Assembly (NCBI GenBank): GCA_964521665.1
Contig: CAZFSG010000019.1
Coordinates: forward strand, 1-22,703
Length of the DNA stretch: 22,703 nucleotides
DNA from: JANXDG01 sp964521665
GTDB lineage: Bacteria > Elusimicrobiota > Endomicrobiia > DTEH01
Reading direction: 5' to 3'
Each line of letters starts with the position of its first letter. The first letter of the stretch is position 1. Made by a program: the position numbers and the translations under genes. This document shows, in pieces, positions 1 to 7,976 of the stretch. The notes below the pieces were generated by a model, which ran no database searches, had not been told where the DNA came from, and was given only the letters and a program-made list of their open reading frames with translations.

Positions 1-30
1 TCAGGACGTTCATATAAAAAAGTACCATAA
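1..30 (+). CDS. C-terminal tail of an unidentified upstream gene (partial)
   Basis: Frame 1 is open from the window edge and ends with TAA at 28-30, giving the tail SGRSYKKVP. It lies 13 bp before the holA start and reads the same way, so it may be the last codons of the gene preceding holA in an operon. In many bacteria that neighbour is lptE, but ten codons cannot identify a family and the frame could be open by chance. Confidence 0.25.
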   Translation, partial: SGRSYKKVP

Positions 31-43
31 AAATTTAAAAAAT

Positions 44-955
44 ATGGAATATAATCATAAAGAGTTTGTAAAAAACATAAATAAAATTATAAACAACCAT
101 AAAATTTTTTTCTTCTACGGAGAAAATAGTTATTATATGTTAGAAACCATTAATTTGGTAATTTCAAAACTGAAGAATGCGGTAAAAGAAATAATTTATT
201 CTTGGGAAATTGATGTTGAAGATATTATAAAAATGGTTCCTACAATGAATTTGTTTACCCAAACAGTGGTTATTGTAGTACGTTATTTTAATACAACTAA
301 GAAAAGTTTTAAAGAACAAATTGTAGATTTTTTAAAATTATACAATGGCGAAAATTTTTTGTTTTTGTTATATGAAGAAAAAATTTTTGCTAAAGAAAAA
401 ACTGAACCATCACTTAGTTTCTTTTTTGCTAACTGTGTAGCTGTAGATTTCCCAAATTTAACAAAACAAGAAATTATTACTGAGTTTATACCTAAAAAAA
501 TTGATTTTGAATTAACAGAACAAGCTAAAGAATTGTTGTGTGAATATGTAAATAATGATCTATGGTTATTATTGAACGAAATTGAAAAATTGAGATATTT
601 TATTACAGATAAAAAAGTTGTTTCTGAAGAAGATGTGATAAAATGTTGTAGTGAGTATGAATTTTCTGAAATTCAGCAGTTAGTTAACGGAATAGTTAAC
701 AATGATGTTAAACAAAATTTTGATTTGTTGAATAAGTTGATCTCTAATAAAGTAAATGAGATACAAATTTTGACTTATATCTATAAATATTTTAGAAAGA
801 ATTTTATATTTAAAAAAATACCTTTGCAAAAAGTATATCGTATAATGAAAGAAATCCAAACTACAGATGTAAAACTAAAAACTATATCTACAAATAAAAG
901 AGATATTTTATTAAATTGTATTTTAAAACTTACACAAATTTATAATGAATCTTAA
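44..955 (+). CDS. holA: DNA polymerase III subunit delta (HolA)
   Basis: HolA is the delta subunit of the clamp-loader complex; it binds the beta sliding clamp and opens it for loading onto primed DNA. The 303-residue product is slightly short for the family (about 330-340). The N-terminus has the typical IFFFYGENSYYMLETI segment (a degenerate P-loop-like strand and turn, about residues 21-36). The C-terminal half has the family pattern of a helical lid plus collar, including LWLLLNEIEKLRYF and EIQQLVNGIVNND. Placement next to rpsT, in convergent orientation, is a common bacterial arrangement and supports the call. Only one base separates the holA stop from the rpsT stop codon. No clear Shine-Dalgarno precedes the ATG at 44; it was chosen because the conserved N-terminus follows directly. 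Confidence 0.85.
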   Translation: MEYNHKEFVKNINKIINNHKIFFFYGENSYYMLETINLVISKLKNAVKEIIYSWEIDVEDIIKMVPTMNLFTQTVVIVVRYFNTTKKSFKEQIVDFLKLYNGENFLFLLYEEKIFAKEKTEPSLSFFFANCVAVDFPNLTKQEIITEFIPKKIDFELTEQAKELLCEYVNNDLWLLLNEIEKLRYFITDKKVVSEEDVIKCCSEYEFSEIQQLVNGIVNNDVKQNFDLLNKLISNKVNEIQILTYIYKYFRKNFIFKKIPLQKVYRIMKEIQTTDVKLKTISTNKRDILLNCILKLTQIYNES

Positions 956-956
956 T

Positions 957-1247
957 TTAAGCAGTTGTAGATAGGAAATTAGCAACTTGTCTTGCTGCAG
1001 CGGATTTCAATCTTGCAGCTTTGTTTTTGTGTATATAATGTACTTTTGCAGCTTTATCAACTGCTTTATAGAAAAGTGCTAATGTTTTTTTAACTTCGTC
1101 AGGTTTTTTTTCTTGGATAAGTTTTGTTAATTGTTTTTTTAATTGTTTAATTTTATTTTTTAATAACAAATTACGTTGTCTACGTTTTAAAGATTTACGT
1201 AATTCTTTTAGTGCTGATTTATGCCTTTTGCTTTTAGTTTGTGCCAT
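957..1247 (-). CDS. rpsT: 30S ribosomal protein S20
   Basis: S20 binds 16S rRNA in the body of the small subunit. The 96-residue protein is very basic and helical, with the family's SKRHKSALKELRKSLKRR start and a KAAKVHYIHKNKAARLKS motif near the C-terminus. Length is a little over the usual 85-90 residues. The ATG at 1245-1247 is preceded by a strong Shine-Dalgarno (AAAAGGAGAA, minus-strand reading of 1253-1262). The gene is monocistronic in this window, convergent with holA and divergent from murJ. Confidence 0.95.
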   Translation of the reverse strand: MAQTKSKRHKSALKELRKSLKRRQRNLLLKNKIKQLKKQLTKLIQEKKPDEVKKTLALFYKAVDKAAKVHYIHKNKAARLKSAAARQVANFLSTTA

Positions 1248-1268
1248 TTTTGTTCTCCTTTTATATTT

Positions 1269-1289
1269 TTTTGTTAATATCTAACAAAA
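1269..1289. promoter_or_regulatory. Perfect 8-bp inverted repeat in the rpsT-murJ divergent spacer
   Basis: TTTTGTTA at 1269-1276 and TAACAAAA at 1282-1289 are exact reverse complements separated by five bases (ATATC). The repeat lies just upstream of the rpsT Shine-Dalgarno and inside the 79-bp spacer that must hold the promoters of both rpsT and murJ. It could be an operator or a weak hairpin in the rpsT leader. In DNA this AT-rich some such repeats arise by chance, so its role is not established. Confidence 0.3.
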
Positions 1290-1326
1290 TGTTAATTAAA
1301 ATATTTTTTGTTAAAAATCAATAATT

Positions 1327-2886
1327 ATGGAAAAAAAACATTTGATATTTAAAAATATAAGTGCTGTTTCATTAGGTATAATGGTGTCTCGGATACTAGG
1401 ATATTTTCGTGATATGTTAGTTGCAAGTTTATTTGGAGCAGGATTTTATGCAGACACTTTTTATGCAGCGTTCAGAATACCGAATTTATTTCGTCGGTTA
1501 TTTGGTGAAAGTTCACTAAATGCAGTATTTGTTCCTGTCTTCAGCGAGGTTTTACAAAAAGAACAAAAACAAAAAGTTGAAGAGTTTATCTCTGCTGTAT
1601 CTACAGTAATGTTTGTTTTGTTAGGAATAATAACAATTATAGGTATAACATTCGCTTTACCTATAACAAAACTTATCACCTGGGGTTTTCCTCAGGAAAA
1701 AATTTTGTTAACTTCAAAATTATTACAAACAATGTTTCCTTATATGATACTGATTTGTTTTTCTGCTTTGTGGTTGAGTATACTCAATTGTTTAAAGATA
1801 TTTTTTATTCCAGCAATGTCATCTTCATCTTTAAGTATTACAGAAATTATATTTGTTTTACTTATAGCATATTCATTACCTGACCATGAAAGAGTATATG
1901 GTTTAGCTATAAGTGTGTTAGCTGGCGGAGTATTACAATTTTCAATAAATTATCTAATGGTAAGAAACAAATATGAGATTAAGTTAAAATTAACGAAAAT
2001 TTTTTATTATTTAAGTTTACCTGAAATTAAAAAAATGTATTTTTTATTTATCCCAATAATTATAGGGTTTTCAACAGACCAAATAAACGCTTTAGTTGAC
2101 ACATTATGTGCTTCGTTTTTAAAAGAAGGTTCTGTTACAGCATTGTATTATTCAAACAGATTGATGCAACTACCGCTTGCTTTGTTTGCAATATCTACAG
2201 TAACTGTTGCACTACCACAGATGTCTGCTGAAGCAGTATCTGATAATTATGATGAGCTTAAACACACATTGATTCATTCAATAAGAAATATAACATTTTT
2301 TATTTTGCCAGCAGCAATTGGGCTTATAATTTTAGGTAAACCAATAGTAAAAACTTTGTTTGAACGAGGAAATTTCACACAACAAGCTACTTCAATGACT
2401 TATTCTTGTTTAGCTTTTTATTCGTTAGGACTGTTATCTTTTTCTTTCTCAAAAATATTTATAAGTGTTTTCTATGCATTAAAAAACACAAAATGTCCTG
2501 TAAAAATTGCTTTTTATACATTGATATTGAATATCATCTTAAACATTATCTTGATGCAATTTTTAGCAGTAGGTGGACTCGCTTTAGCTACTTCTATATC
2601 TTCAACTGTTGCAACTGTATTGTTATTTTTAAAGATGGAACCAAGAATTAAAACAGGTGTGTTTTCGATATTGAAAAATTTTTTTATAAAAATTTTTTTT
2701 GTTAACATTCTGTTTATTATATTTTTAATTTTGTTTAAATCAGTGTTTGAAAACAATGTTTTGATTACTTTTTTTGGTATATTTTTTGGTGTACTTTTTT
2801 ATCTTTTATGTTCATACTTATTTAAAATTGAAGAGACAAAAATTATTGGTAAATTTATTAGCCAATACATCTCTTATTTTAATTAA
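1327..2886 (+). CDS. murJ: Lipid II flippase MurJ (MviN)
   Basis: MurJ is an integral membrane flippase of the MOP superfamily that moves lipid II across the inner membrane for peptidoglycan synthesis. The 519-residue protein is hydrophobic throughout, in keeping with about 14 membrane segments. The conserved N-terminal signature is intact: SRILGYFRDMLVASLFG, then ADTFYAAFRIPN and LFRRLFGESSLNAVFVPVFSE, which carry the arginines and aspartate that face the central cavity in known MurJ structures. No obvious Shine-Dalgarno precedes the ATG at 1327. The stop is only 6 bp before uvrC, so the two genes are probably co-transcribed. The gene implies a cell that makes peptidoglycan. Confidence 0.93.
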   Translation: MEKKHLIFKNISAVSLGIMVSRILGYFRDMLVASLFGAGFYADTFYAAFRIPNLFRRLFGESSLNAVFVPVFSEVLQKEQKQKVEEFISAVSTVMFVLLGIITIIGITFALPITKLITWGFPQEKILLTSKLLQTMFPYMILICFSALWLSILNCLKIFFIPAMSSSSLSITEIIFVLLIAYSLPDHERVYGLAISVLAGGVLQFSINYLMVRNKYEIKLKLTKIFYYLSLPEIKKMYFLFIPIIIGFSTDQINALVDTLCASFLKEGSVTALYYSNRLMQLPLALFAISTVTVALPQMSAEAVSDNYDELKHTLIHSIRNITFFILPAAIGLIILGKPIVKTLFERGNFTQQATSMTYSCLAFYSLGLLSFSFSKIFISVFYALKNTKCPVKIAFYTLILNIILNIILMQFLAVGGLALATSISSTVATVLLFLKMEPRIKTGVFSILKNFFIKIFFVNILFIIFLILFKSVFENNVLITFFGIFFGVLFYLLCSYLFKIEETKIIGKFISQYISYFN

Positions 2887-2892
2887 CCAACT

Positions 2893-4257
2893 ATGAATGA
2901 AGAAAACCTTATATCCCAGATTAAAAATATTCCTAAACTTCCAGGTGTATATTTTATGCGGGATAATACAGGAAAAATTGTCTATATTGGTAAAGCAAAA
3001 AATCTTGCTTCAAGAATAAAGTCATATTTTGTAAAGAACGAAGATTTTAGATTAGTCTCTACAATGTTTCATAATATAACAAATATTGATTATATTGTTT
3101 GTGCTTCTGAAAAAGAAGCGTTAGTGTTAGAACAAAAATTTATAAAAGAAATCCAACCACAGTACAATATTGTTTGGCGAGATGATAAATCATATTTAAT
3201 GCTTAAAATAGACTTAAATGAACCGTTCCCACGAATAAGTTTTATAAGATATAAAGAATATGTTTTGTTAAAACAAAAATCAAAAAATGTATTATTTTTT
3301 GGTCCTTATCCCTCTGCTAAACAGATAAAGTCAGTACTTAAATTTATATTAAAAACATTTAAAATTCGTAGGTGTAAATATGATTCAACAAAGTTTTTTG
3401 ATCCAAAGTATAAAAAATATTTTTTAAGTTGTATTTATTATCAGACAAGACAATGTGTTGCACCATGTATTTCTGCTTCTGAACCAGAAAAACAAAAAGA
3501 AGTAAAAGAAATATATGACAATCTCATCAAAAATGTTATCTTATTTTTGCAAGGTAAAAATAAAAAACTAATTGACCAACTGAAAAAAGAAATTGAACTT
3601 TATTCAAAACAGTTAAAGTTTGAACAAGCAATTGTTATAAGAGATACTTTAAAGTATATATCAAATTTATTTTCAAAATGTATTATAAGAGAAATAAAAG
3701 AAGAAGATGTTGTAAAATATACTTTACAAAAAATTGATGTTTTAAGAAAAATTAAGGAAAAATTTAATTTAAAAACACTTCCTGTTATTATTGAAGCAAT
3801 CGATATCTCAACTTTTTATGGTGTAGGTTCTTGCGGTTCTGTAGTAAGATTTGTCAATGGTGAACCTGATAAATCACAATATAGAAGATATAAAATAAAA
3901 ACCTTACCTGAACAACAAATCGATGATTATACAATGATGAAAGAAGTTGTCAATAGAAGATACAAAAGATTAATAGAAGAAAAAAAACAACTGCCTAACT
4001 TAATAATTATAGATGGTGGTAAAGGACAACTAAATATTGCTTATCAAGTGTTAAAAGAATATAAAATTGATGATAAAATTGATTTAATTTCAATTGCAAA
4101 ACAAGAAGATCTTGTTTATACACTAAATTTATCACAACCTGTAAAACTGTTAGATACTCAAGAAGATAATCTTATAAGATATATTCGTGATGAAGCACAT
4201 AGGTTCGCAATAAAGTATAACAGACTGTTAATGAGAAAAAATATTGGGATAAAATGA
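2893..4257 (+). CDS. uvrC: Excinuclease ABC subunit C, lacking the C-terminal HhH domain
   Basis: UvrC makes the two incisions around bulky DNA lesions during nucleotide excision repair with UvrA and UvrB. Domains in order: GIY-YIG nuclease (about residues 13-95, with PGVYFMRDNTGKIVYIGKAK); a four-cysteine motif at C161, C180, C188 and C192 of the type reported to bind an iron-sulfur cluster in UvrC; a UVR motif that binds UvrB (about 226-260); and an RNase H-like 5' nuclease with D304, D374 (IIDGGKGQL) and DEAHRF at 433-438. At 454 residues it is well short of the usual ~600. It stops about a dozen residues after the DEAHRF motif, so the C-terminal tandem helix-hairpin-helix DNA-binding domain is absent. 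The stop overlaps the next gene's start (ATGA, 4254-4257), leaving no room for a frameshifted HhH remnant. Confidence 0.92.
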   Translation: MNEENLISQIKNIPKLPGVYFMRDNTGKIVYIGKAKNLASRIKSYFVKNEDFRLVSTMFHNITNIDYIVCASEKEALVLEQKFIKEIQPQYNIVWRDDKSYLMLKIDLNEPFPRISFIRYKEYVLLKQKSKNVLFFGPYPSAKQIKSVLKFILKTFKIRRCKYDSTKFFDPKYKKYFLSCIYYQTRQCVAPCISASEPEKQKEVKEIYDNLIKNVILFLQGKNKKLIDQLKKEIELYSKQLKFEQAIVIRDTLKYISNLFSKCIIREIKEEDVVKYTLQKIDVLRKIKEKFNLKTLPVIIEAIDISTFYGVGSCGSVVRFVNGEPDKSQYRRYKIKTLPEQQIDDYTMMKEVVNRRYKRLIEEKKQLPNLIIIDGGKGQLNIAYQVLKEYKIDDKIDLISIAKQEDLVYTLNLSQPVKLLDTQEDNLIRYIRDEAHRFAIKYNRLLMRKNIGIK

Positions 4258-5546
4258 ACCATAATTTTGTTTTGTTTGTATTTATACTATCATATTTATT
4301 ATTTGCTTTTTTTCCTTCAAAACGGACTATTGTTGCTGTAATATCTTCTTTAATATTGTTAATTTTTTATTTTTATAAATTTAATAAATTATTAATTACT
4401 GCTATAGATTTTAATGTAATTAACATTTTTCTTGGTACAATGTTGGTTTCAAATTTTATTGTAGAAAGTGGTATTGCAGAATATATTGCTGAAAAAATTA
4501 TAATAAAGACTAAGAGTGTAAAATGGTCTTTTTTAACACTTTGTATAATCAGTGGTTTTCTATCAATTTTTTTAGAAAATGTTGCAACAGTGATAATTGT
4601 TGCTCCTGTTGCGATACAGATTGCAAAAAAGTTAAATTTAAACCCTACAAAAGTTGTTTTTGCAGTAGCATTATCAAGTAATCTACAAGGAACCGCGACA
4701 CTTATTGGTGACCCGCCAAGTATATTGTTAGCATCAGCTACAAACATGACATTTTTAGATTTTTTTGTTTATAAATCAAAACTGTCAATATTTTTTGCAG
4801 TACAACTTGGTGCTATATCTTCGTTTTTTATTCTTTATTATATTTTTAGTAAATATAAAAATTGTGAATCACAAATTTCAAATTTTAGTTTAACAGCAAA
4901 GGTCTCTTCATGGATACCATTGTATATACTTATAAGTATGGTGATTTTGTTAGTATTTACTTCTATTTTGAAAGTAAACAAAACAAATAATTATTTGTTT
5001 ATAGCAGGAATAATTTGTCTATTTTTTGGATTTTTGTCTTTGTTAGTAAAAAAAATTTTTTTAAAAACATCATTTATTTATGGATTAAAACATCTTGATT
5101 GGGAAACAGTAGTGTTTTTAGTAGGAATTTTTGTTCTTGTTAAAAGTATTGAGATGACAGGGTTGTTGAACAAAGTTGCAGAAAAAATTGTTTTTATAGT
5201 TAAAGGAAATAATTTTGGTATTTATACATTATTAGTGTTTTTATCAGTGGTTATTTCAGGTTTTGTTGATAACATTCCATTTTTTGCTACAATGATACCT
5301 GTAGCAAAAATTATTTCGTTACATAAAGGAATTTCGTTACACTTACTTTTGTTTGGTTTACTTATAGGTTCTACTTTAGGTGGGAATATTACACCAATAG
5401 GTGCTTCTGCAAACATTACAGGTTGGGGAATGTTGAAAAAAGAAGGATACAAATCAACATTTTTAGATTTTGTTAAGATAGGCCTTCCGTATACTTTTGC
5501 TGCAGTTGTACCAGCATATATTTTTATATGGTTTGTATGGAGATAA
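4254..5546 (+). CDS. ArsB/NhaD-type ion transporter (IT superfamily permease)
   Basis: This 430-residue polytopic membrane protein belongs to the ArsB/NhaD/CitMHS branch of the ion transporter superfamily, whose members move arsenite, Na+/H+ or organic anions. Two pseudo-symmetric halves are visible. The first has ENVATVIIVAPVA followed by SNLQGTATLIGDPPSILLA (about residues 103-162). The second has DNIPFFATMIPVAKI followed by GSTLGGNITPIGASANI (about 342-390). These are the re-entrant substrate-binding loops of the family. The substrate cannot be told from the sequence, and no arsR or arsC neighbour supports an arsenic role. The start overlaps the uvrC stop by four bases, implying translational coupling. 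Confidence 0.8.
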   Translation: MNHNFVLFVFILSYLLFAFFPSKRTIVAVISSLILLIFYFYKFNKLLITAIDFNVINIFLGTMLVSNFIVESGIAEYIAEKIIIKTKSVKWSFLTLCIISGFLSIFLENVATVIIVAPVAIQIAKKLNLNPTKVVFAVALSSNLQGTATLIGDPPSILLASATNMTFLDFFVYKSKLSIFFAVQLGAISSFFILYYIFSKYKNCESQISNFSLTAKVSSWIPLYILISMVILLVFTSILKVNKTNNYLFIAGIICLFFGFLSLLVKKIFLKTSFIYGLKHLDWETVVFLVGIFVLVKSIEMTGLLNKVAEKIVFIVKGNNFGIYTLLVFLSVVISGFVDNIPFFATMIPVAKIISLHKGISLHLLLFGLLIGSTLGGNITPIGASANITGWGMLKKEGYKSTFLDFVKIGLPYTFAAVVPAYIFIWFVWR

Positions 5547-5553
5547 AAATCTA

Positions 5554-5582
5554 TTGAAAAAAATTTTTTGATTTTGTATTTT
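5554..5582 (+). promoter_or_regulatory. Probable sigma70-type promoter for tRNA-Met
   Basis: TTGAAA at 5554-5559 and TATTTT at 5577-5582 are separated by 17 bp, which would start transcription about 10 bases before the tRNA 5' end at 5600. The same pair of hexamers with the same spacing appears before the M20 peptidase gene. The -10 matches the consensus only moderately, and AT-rich DNA gives such matches easily. Confidence 0.4.
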
Positions 5583-5599
5583 TACTAAAGAGAGTTAAC

Positions 5600-5674
5600 G
5601 GCGGTGTAGCTCAGTTGGTCCAGAGCAGCGGAATCATAATCCGCGTGTCGGGGGTTCAAGTCCCTCCACCGCCA
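5600..5674 (+). tRNA. tRNA-Met (CAT anticodon), elongator type
   Basis: A complete 75-nt cloverleaf can be folded. The acceptor arm GGCGGTG (5600-5606) pairs perfectly with CACCGCC (5667-5673), with discriminator A at 5674. The D stem is GCTC/GAGC. The anticodon stem GCGGA/TCCGC encloses loop ATCATAA with anticodon CAT. The T arm is GGGGG-TTCAAGT-CCCTC with one G-T pair. The 3' CCA is not encoded. It is not an initiator: position 1 is paired and the anticodon stem lacks the three consecutive G-C pairs. The sequence resembles known elongator tRNA-Met genes; a lysidine-modified tRNA-Ile(CAU) is the less likely alternative. Confidence 0.95.
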
Positions 5675-5688
5675 AAAAAAAATATAAC

Positions 5689-6861
5689 TTACTTCCCAGC
5701 AAACAAAGTTGAAACCATAAAATTCCCCGAAGTAGTTGCTAACACACTATAAAATTTTATTGCAGAAAGCACATCGGATATCTTTATATATTCATTATCA
5801 GAATGTGCTACAAAAGGATTTCCAGGACCAAAACCTATTGTTGTGATTTTATGTTTGGTTGTAATTGAACCATTTGTACAAAATTGCCATAGAACAGGAA
5901 TGGGTTCTTTGTTAAAACAGAATTTATATACATCTTTTGTATAAGAGAAAAATTTGTCAGTTTTATTTAGAATCCAAGCAGGAAAAAATGGATGTTGTGG
6001 TTCAAATAAAAAATCTCCTTTTTTCAAATTTTTACATAAAAAATTTTTTATACTTTCCTCAGTTTCTCCTAAAACACTTCTGTAATCAATATACAACGAA
6101 CATTCATGAGGGATACTGTTTAACGAATTTGTTTTGGAAACAATATATGTGATAGTAAAAGTAGGTTTTCCAAGAGGTGAAACACGAAAGTTTTCATTTT
6201 TACCTTCAATGATATTCTTTATAACAGGATATGCAGAATATATTGCATTCTTACCTAATTGTGGTATTGCAGAATGTGCTGTTTTACCAAAAAATGTTAT
6301 TTTAACACACCATTTACCTTTATGCCCATACACAATTTTTAAATCTGATGGTTCACATATTACACAATACGAAGGATTTACATATTTTAACACTTGTTGA
6401 ATACCTTTAGCAGAAGAATCTTCTTCATTTGAAGATAAAGAAAAAACAATCGGTTCTTTGTTATAATTTATCTCTGATAAAAACAAAATTGTAAATACTA
6501 ATGCTGTTACAGAACCTTTATCATCACAACTGCCCCTACCATAAATTTTGTTTTTTATTATTTTTCCGCTGAACGGCGGGTAAAACCATTTTTTATTGTT
6601 TTCAGCAGGAACTGTGTCTATATGTGCATCGTACAAAATTTTACATTTTGTTGATTTTGGTGATATCCAAATTAAAAGATTGTTTTCTATTCTTTTTATT
6701 TGACAAGATTTTTTCTTACAATGAGAAGTCAAAAATTTGTATAAAAACTTGACCAGCCTATCTTCTTCAGAAGAATAACTTTTGATTTTAACGATATCTG
6801 ACAAAAAAGTTGCGATTTTTTTTCTATTTTTCTCACAAAATTTAGTGATAAGATTTAACAT
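5689..6861 (-). CDS. M20 family metallopeptidase (ArgE/DapE/ACY1-like)
   Basis: A 390-residue zinc-dependent amidohydrolase or peptidase of family M20. All metal and catalytic positions are visible: H80 and D82 in YDAHIDTVP, D113 in GRGSCDDKG, the catalytic/metal pair E146-E147 in SSNEEDSS, E170 in CEPSD, the dimerisation-domain histidine H196 in GKTAHSA, and H353 near the C-terminus in VAHSDNEY. The exact substrate (acetylornithine, succinyl-diaminopimelate, a dipeptide or other) cannot be decided from sequence, and no biosynthetic neighbours help. The ATG at 6859-6861 has no Shine-Dalgarno, and a good promoter lies so close that the mRNA may be leaderless. It is a single minus-strand gene between two plus-strand operons. 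Confidence 0.85.
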   Translation of the reverse strand: MLNLITKFCEKNRKKIATFLSDIVKIKSYSSEEDRLVKFLYKFLTSHCKKKSCQIKRIENNLLIWISPKSTKCKILYDAHIDTVPAENNKKWFYPPFSGKIIKNKIYGRGSCDDKGSVTALVFTILFLSEINYNKEPIVFSLSSNEEDSSAKGIQQVLKYVNPSYCVICEPSDLKIVYGHKGKWCVKITFFGKTAHSAIPQLGKNAIYSAYPVIKNIIEGKNENFRVSPLGKPTFTITYIVSKTNSLNSIPHECSLYIDYRSVLGETEESIKNFLCKNLKKGDFLFEPQHPFFPAWILNKTDKFFSYTKDVYKFCFNKEPIPVLWQFCTNGSITTKHKITTIGFGPGNPFVAHSDNEYIKISDVLSAIKFYSVLATTSGNFMVSTLFAGK

Positions 6862-6869
6862 AGATAAAC

Positions 6870-6898
6870 AAAATATAAAATTTTTTAACAGATTTCAA
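6870..6898 (-). promoter_or_regulatory. Probable promoter of the M20 peptidase gene (leaderless transcript?)
   Basis: On the minus strand, TTGAAA (6893-6898) and TATTTT (6870-6875) are spaced by exactly 17 bp. Transcription would begin near 6861-6864, at or within a few bases of the ATG at 6859-6861. This matches the absence of a Shine-Dalgarno. Confidence 0.4.
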
Positions 6899-6923
6899 TT
6901 TATTTAGATATTGAACTTTAGGT

Positions 6924-6929
6924 TATAAT
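6924..6929 (+). promoter_or_regulatory. Possible -10 element for the 6949-15245 operon
   Basis: A perfect TATAAT lies 19 bp before the ATG of the first gene in the operon. No good -35 is visible at 16-18 bp. TTGAAC (6911-6916) is too close to pair with it but could serve one of the AT-rich hexamers further downstream. The 87-bp spacer 6862-6948 is shared with the divergent M20 gene. Confidence 0.3.
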
Positions 6930-6948
6930 TATATATTTATAAAAACAT

Positions 6949-7482
6949 ATGGATATAATTCCTGAACTTATTTCAAAAGATCCATTGTTGATGATTGCAA
7001 TTGTTATATCTATAATTTCATTAATTTTTATTATAATTCTTGTTAATTATTATAAAAAAATTAAAGAGCAACAGATAATTTCTCAAATAATTTCTTTGCC
7101 AGAAGAACAAAAAACTGTCGAAGTAAGGAAACAAAAACTTGCTGAACAAGTTAGCAAGCCTGTTGTTTCTGAACAAAGAGTTTCAACTCAAGATCTTGAC
7201 ATTATTATAGCACAACTTAATGAAGTAACAAAACAGATAAATTTAGTAAATAATCATATTAAAGACCTCTCATCTGTTGTTAAAAATTTACAAAACAAGT
7301 CTGTCAATGAAAGTGTTATGTCAGAACAAACCATTACAAAACTTGTTAATATCTTGAACCAGTTTGAGGTACAACTTGCTTCATTTCAAAAATCAACTCA
7401 AAGTTCATCTTCATCTATTGAAGAAATAAATAAAAAACTTGATAATTTACTAAAATTGCTTTCAACTATACTTCAACAATGA
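6949..7482 (+). CDS. Membrane-anchored coiled-coil protein of unknown function
   Basis: I do not recognise a family for this 177-residue protein. One membrane segment spans about residues 13-34 (ILE/LEU/VAL-rich), followed by a basic YYKKIKE stretch. By the positive-inside rule this puts the long C-terminal part in the cytoplasm. Residues about 70-177 are polar with heptad-like spacing of I/L/V (for example DIIIAQLNEVTKQINLVNNH and EEINKKLDNLLKLLSTIL), which suggests coiled coil. A Ser-rich break lies near residues 150-157. It is the first gene of the operon and overlaps the next gene by four bases (ATGA), so the two products may work together. A scaffold or partner role is inference only. 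Confidence 0.6.
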   Translation: MDIIPELISKDPLLMIAIVISIISLIFIIILVNYYKKIKEQQIISQIISLPEEQKTVEVRKQKLAEQVSKPVVSEQRVSTQDLDIIIAQLNEVTKQINLVNNHIKDLSSVVKNLQNKSVNESVMSEQTITKLVNILNQFEVQLASFQKSTQSSSSSIEEINKKLDNLLKLLSTILQQ

Positions 7483-7976
7483 AACATCAGATAATAAAAG
7501 TATTAATAGTTGTTAATATAGTAGTGTTTTTAATATCTTTAGCAATAATTTATTACAGGTATACAATGATATTTACTCCACATATTGCAGAACCTCAAAA
7601 TGTTTTACCCGTTTCTACTCAAGAAAAACTTGTTCGACAAATAGCTACAGATAGTTCAAAACAACAGATTTTTTCTGAAGGGGAACAAAAAACAGAAGAA
7701 AAACCTTTAGATGTAGTAAAATTAAGAAGACCAAAGTTTGTATTTTTTTCATCTAAAGCAAAAAAAGTTGCTTTAATTGGTGATTTTAACGATTGGGTTG
7801 AACAACCAATGAAAAAAGTTGATAAAAACAGGTGGGAACTAAGTATTGAAATTCCTGAAGGAACTTATCTTTACAATTTTGTAGTTGATGGCAAAATTGT
7901 AGTTGATCCGAACAATAAAAAACCACCCCAACTTTCAAATCGTGGATTTAAAAGTTCTGTGTTAGAACTAAAATGA
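7479..7976 (+). CDS. Membrane-anchored CBM48/AMPK-beta-like domain protein
   Basis: The 165-residue product has a basic N-terminus, one membrane segment (about residues 6-27), a polar linker (about 30-80) and a C-terminal early-set/CBM48 domain (about 83-165). The domain motifs are VALIGDFNDW, a central NRWELSIEIPEGTYLYNFVVDG and a terminal VDP turn. This is the fold that binds glycogen in AMPK beta and precedes the catalytic domain of glycogen-branching enzymes. The positive-inside rule places the domain outside the cytoplasmic membrane. Of the AMPK-beta carbohydrate contacts, only W106 (FNDW) is clear; the lysine is N133, the second tryptophan is I140, and the C-terminal asparagine also appears replaced. 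ATGA overlaps link it to both neighbours. Glycogen binding is therefore doubtful, and the true ligand is unknown. Confidence 0.75.
   Translation: MKHQIIKVLIVVNIVVFLISLAIIYYRYTMIFTPHIAEPQNVLPVSTQEKLVRQIATDSSKQQIFSEGEQKTEEKPLDVVKLRRPKFVFFSSKAKKVALIGDFNDWVEQPMKKVDKNRWELSIEIPEGTYLYNFVVDGKIVVDPNNKKPPQLSNRGFKSSVLELK

Noticed and set aside
4254..5546. Arsenite efflux pump ArsB as a specific call
   Set aside because: The fold and loops fit the superfamily, but there is no ars neighbour and related members carry other ions, so only a family-level call is supported.
5600..5674. Initiator tRNA-fMet
   Set aside because: Position 1 pairs normally in the acceptor stem and the anticodon stem lacks three consecutive G-C pairs.
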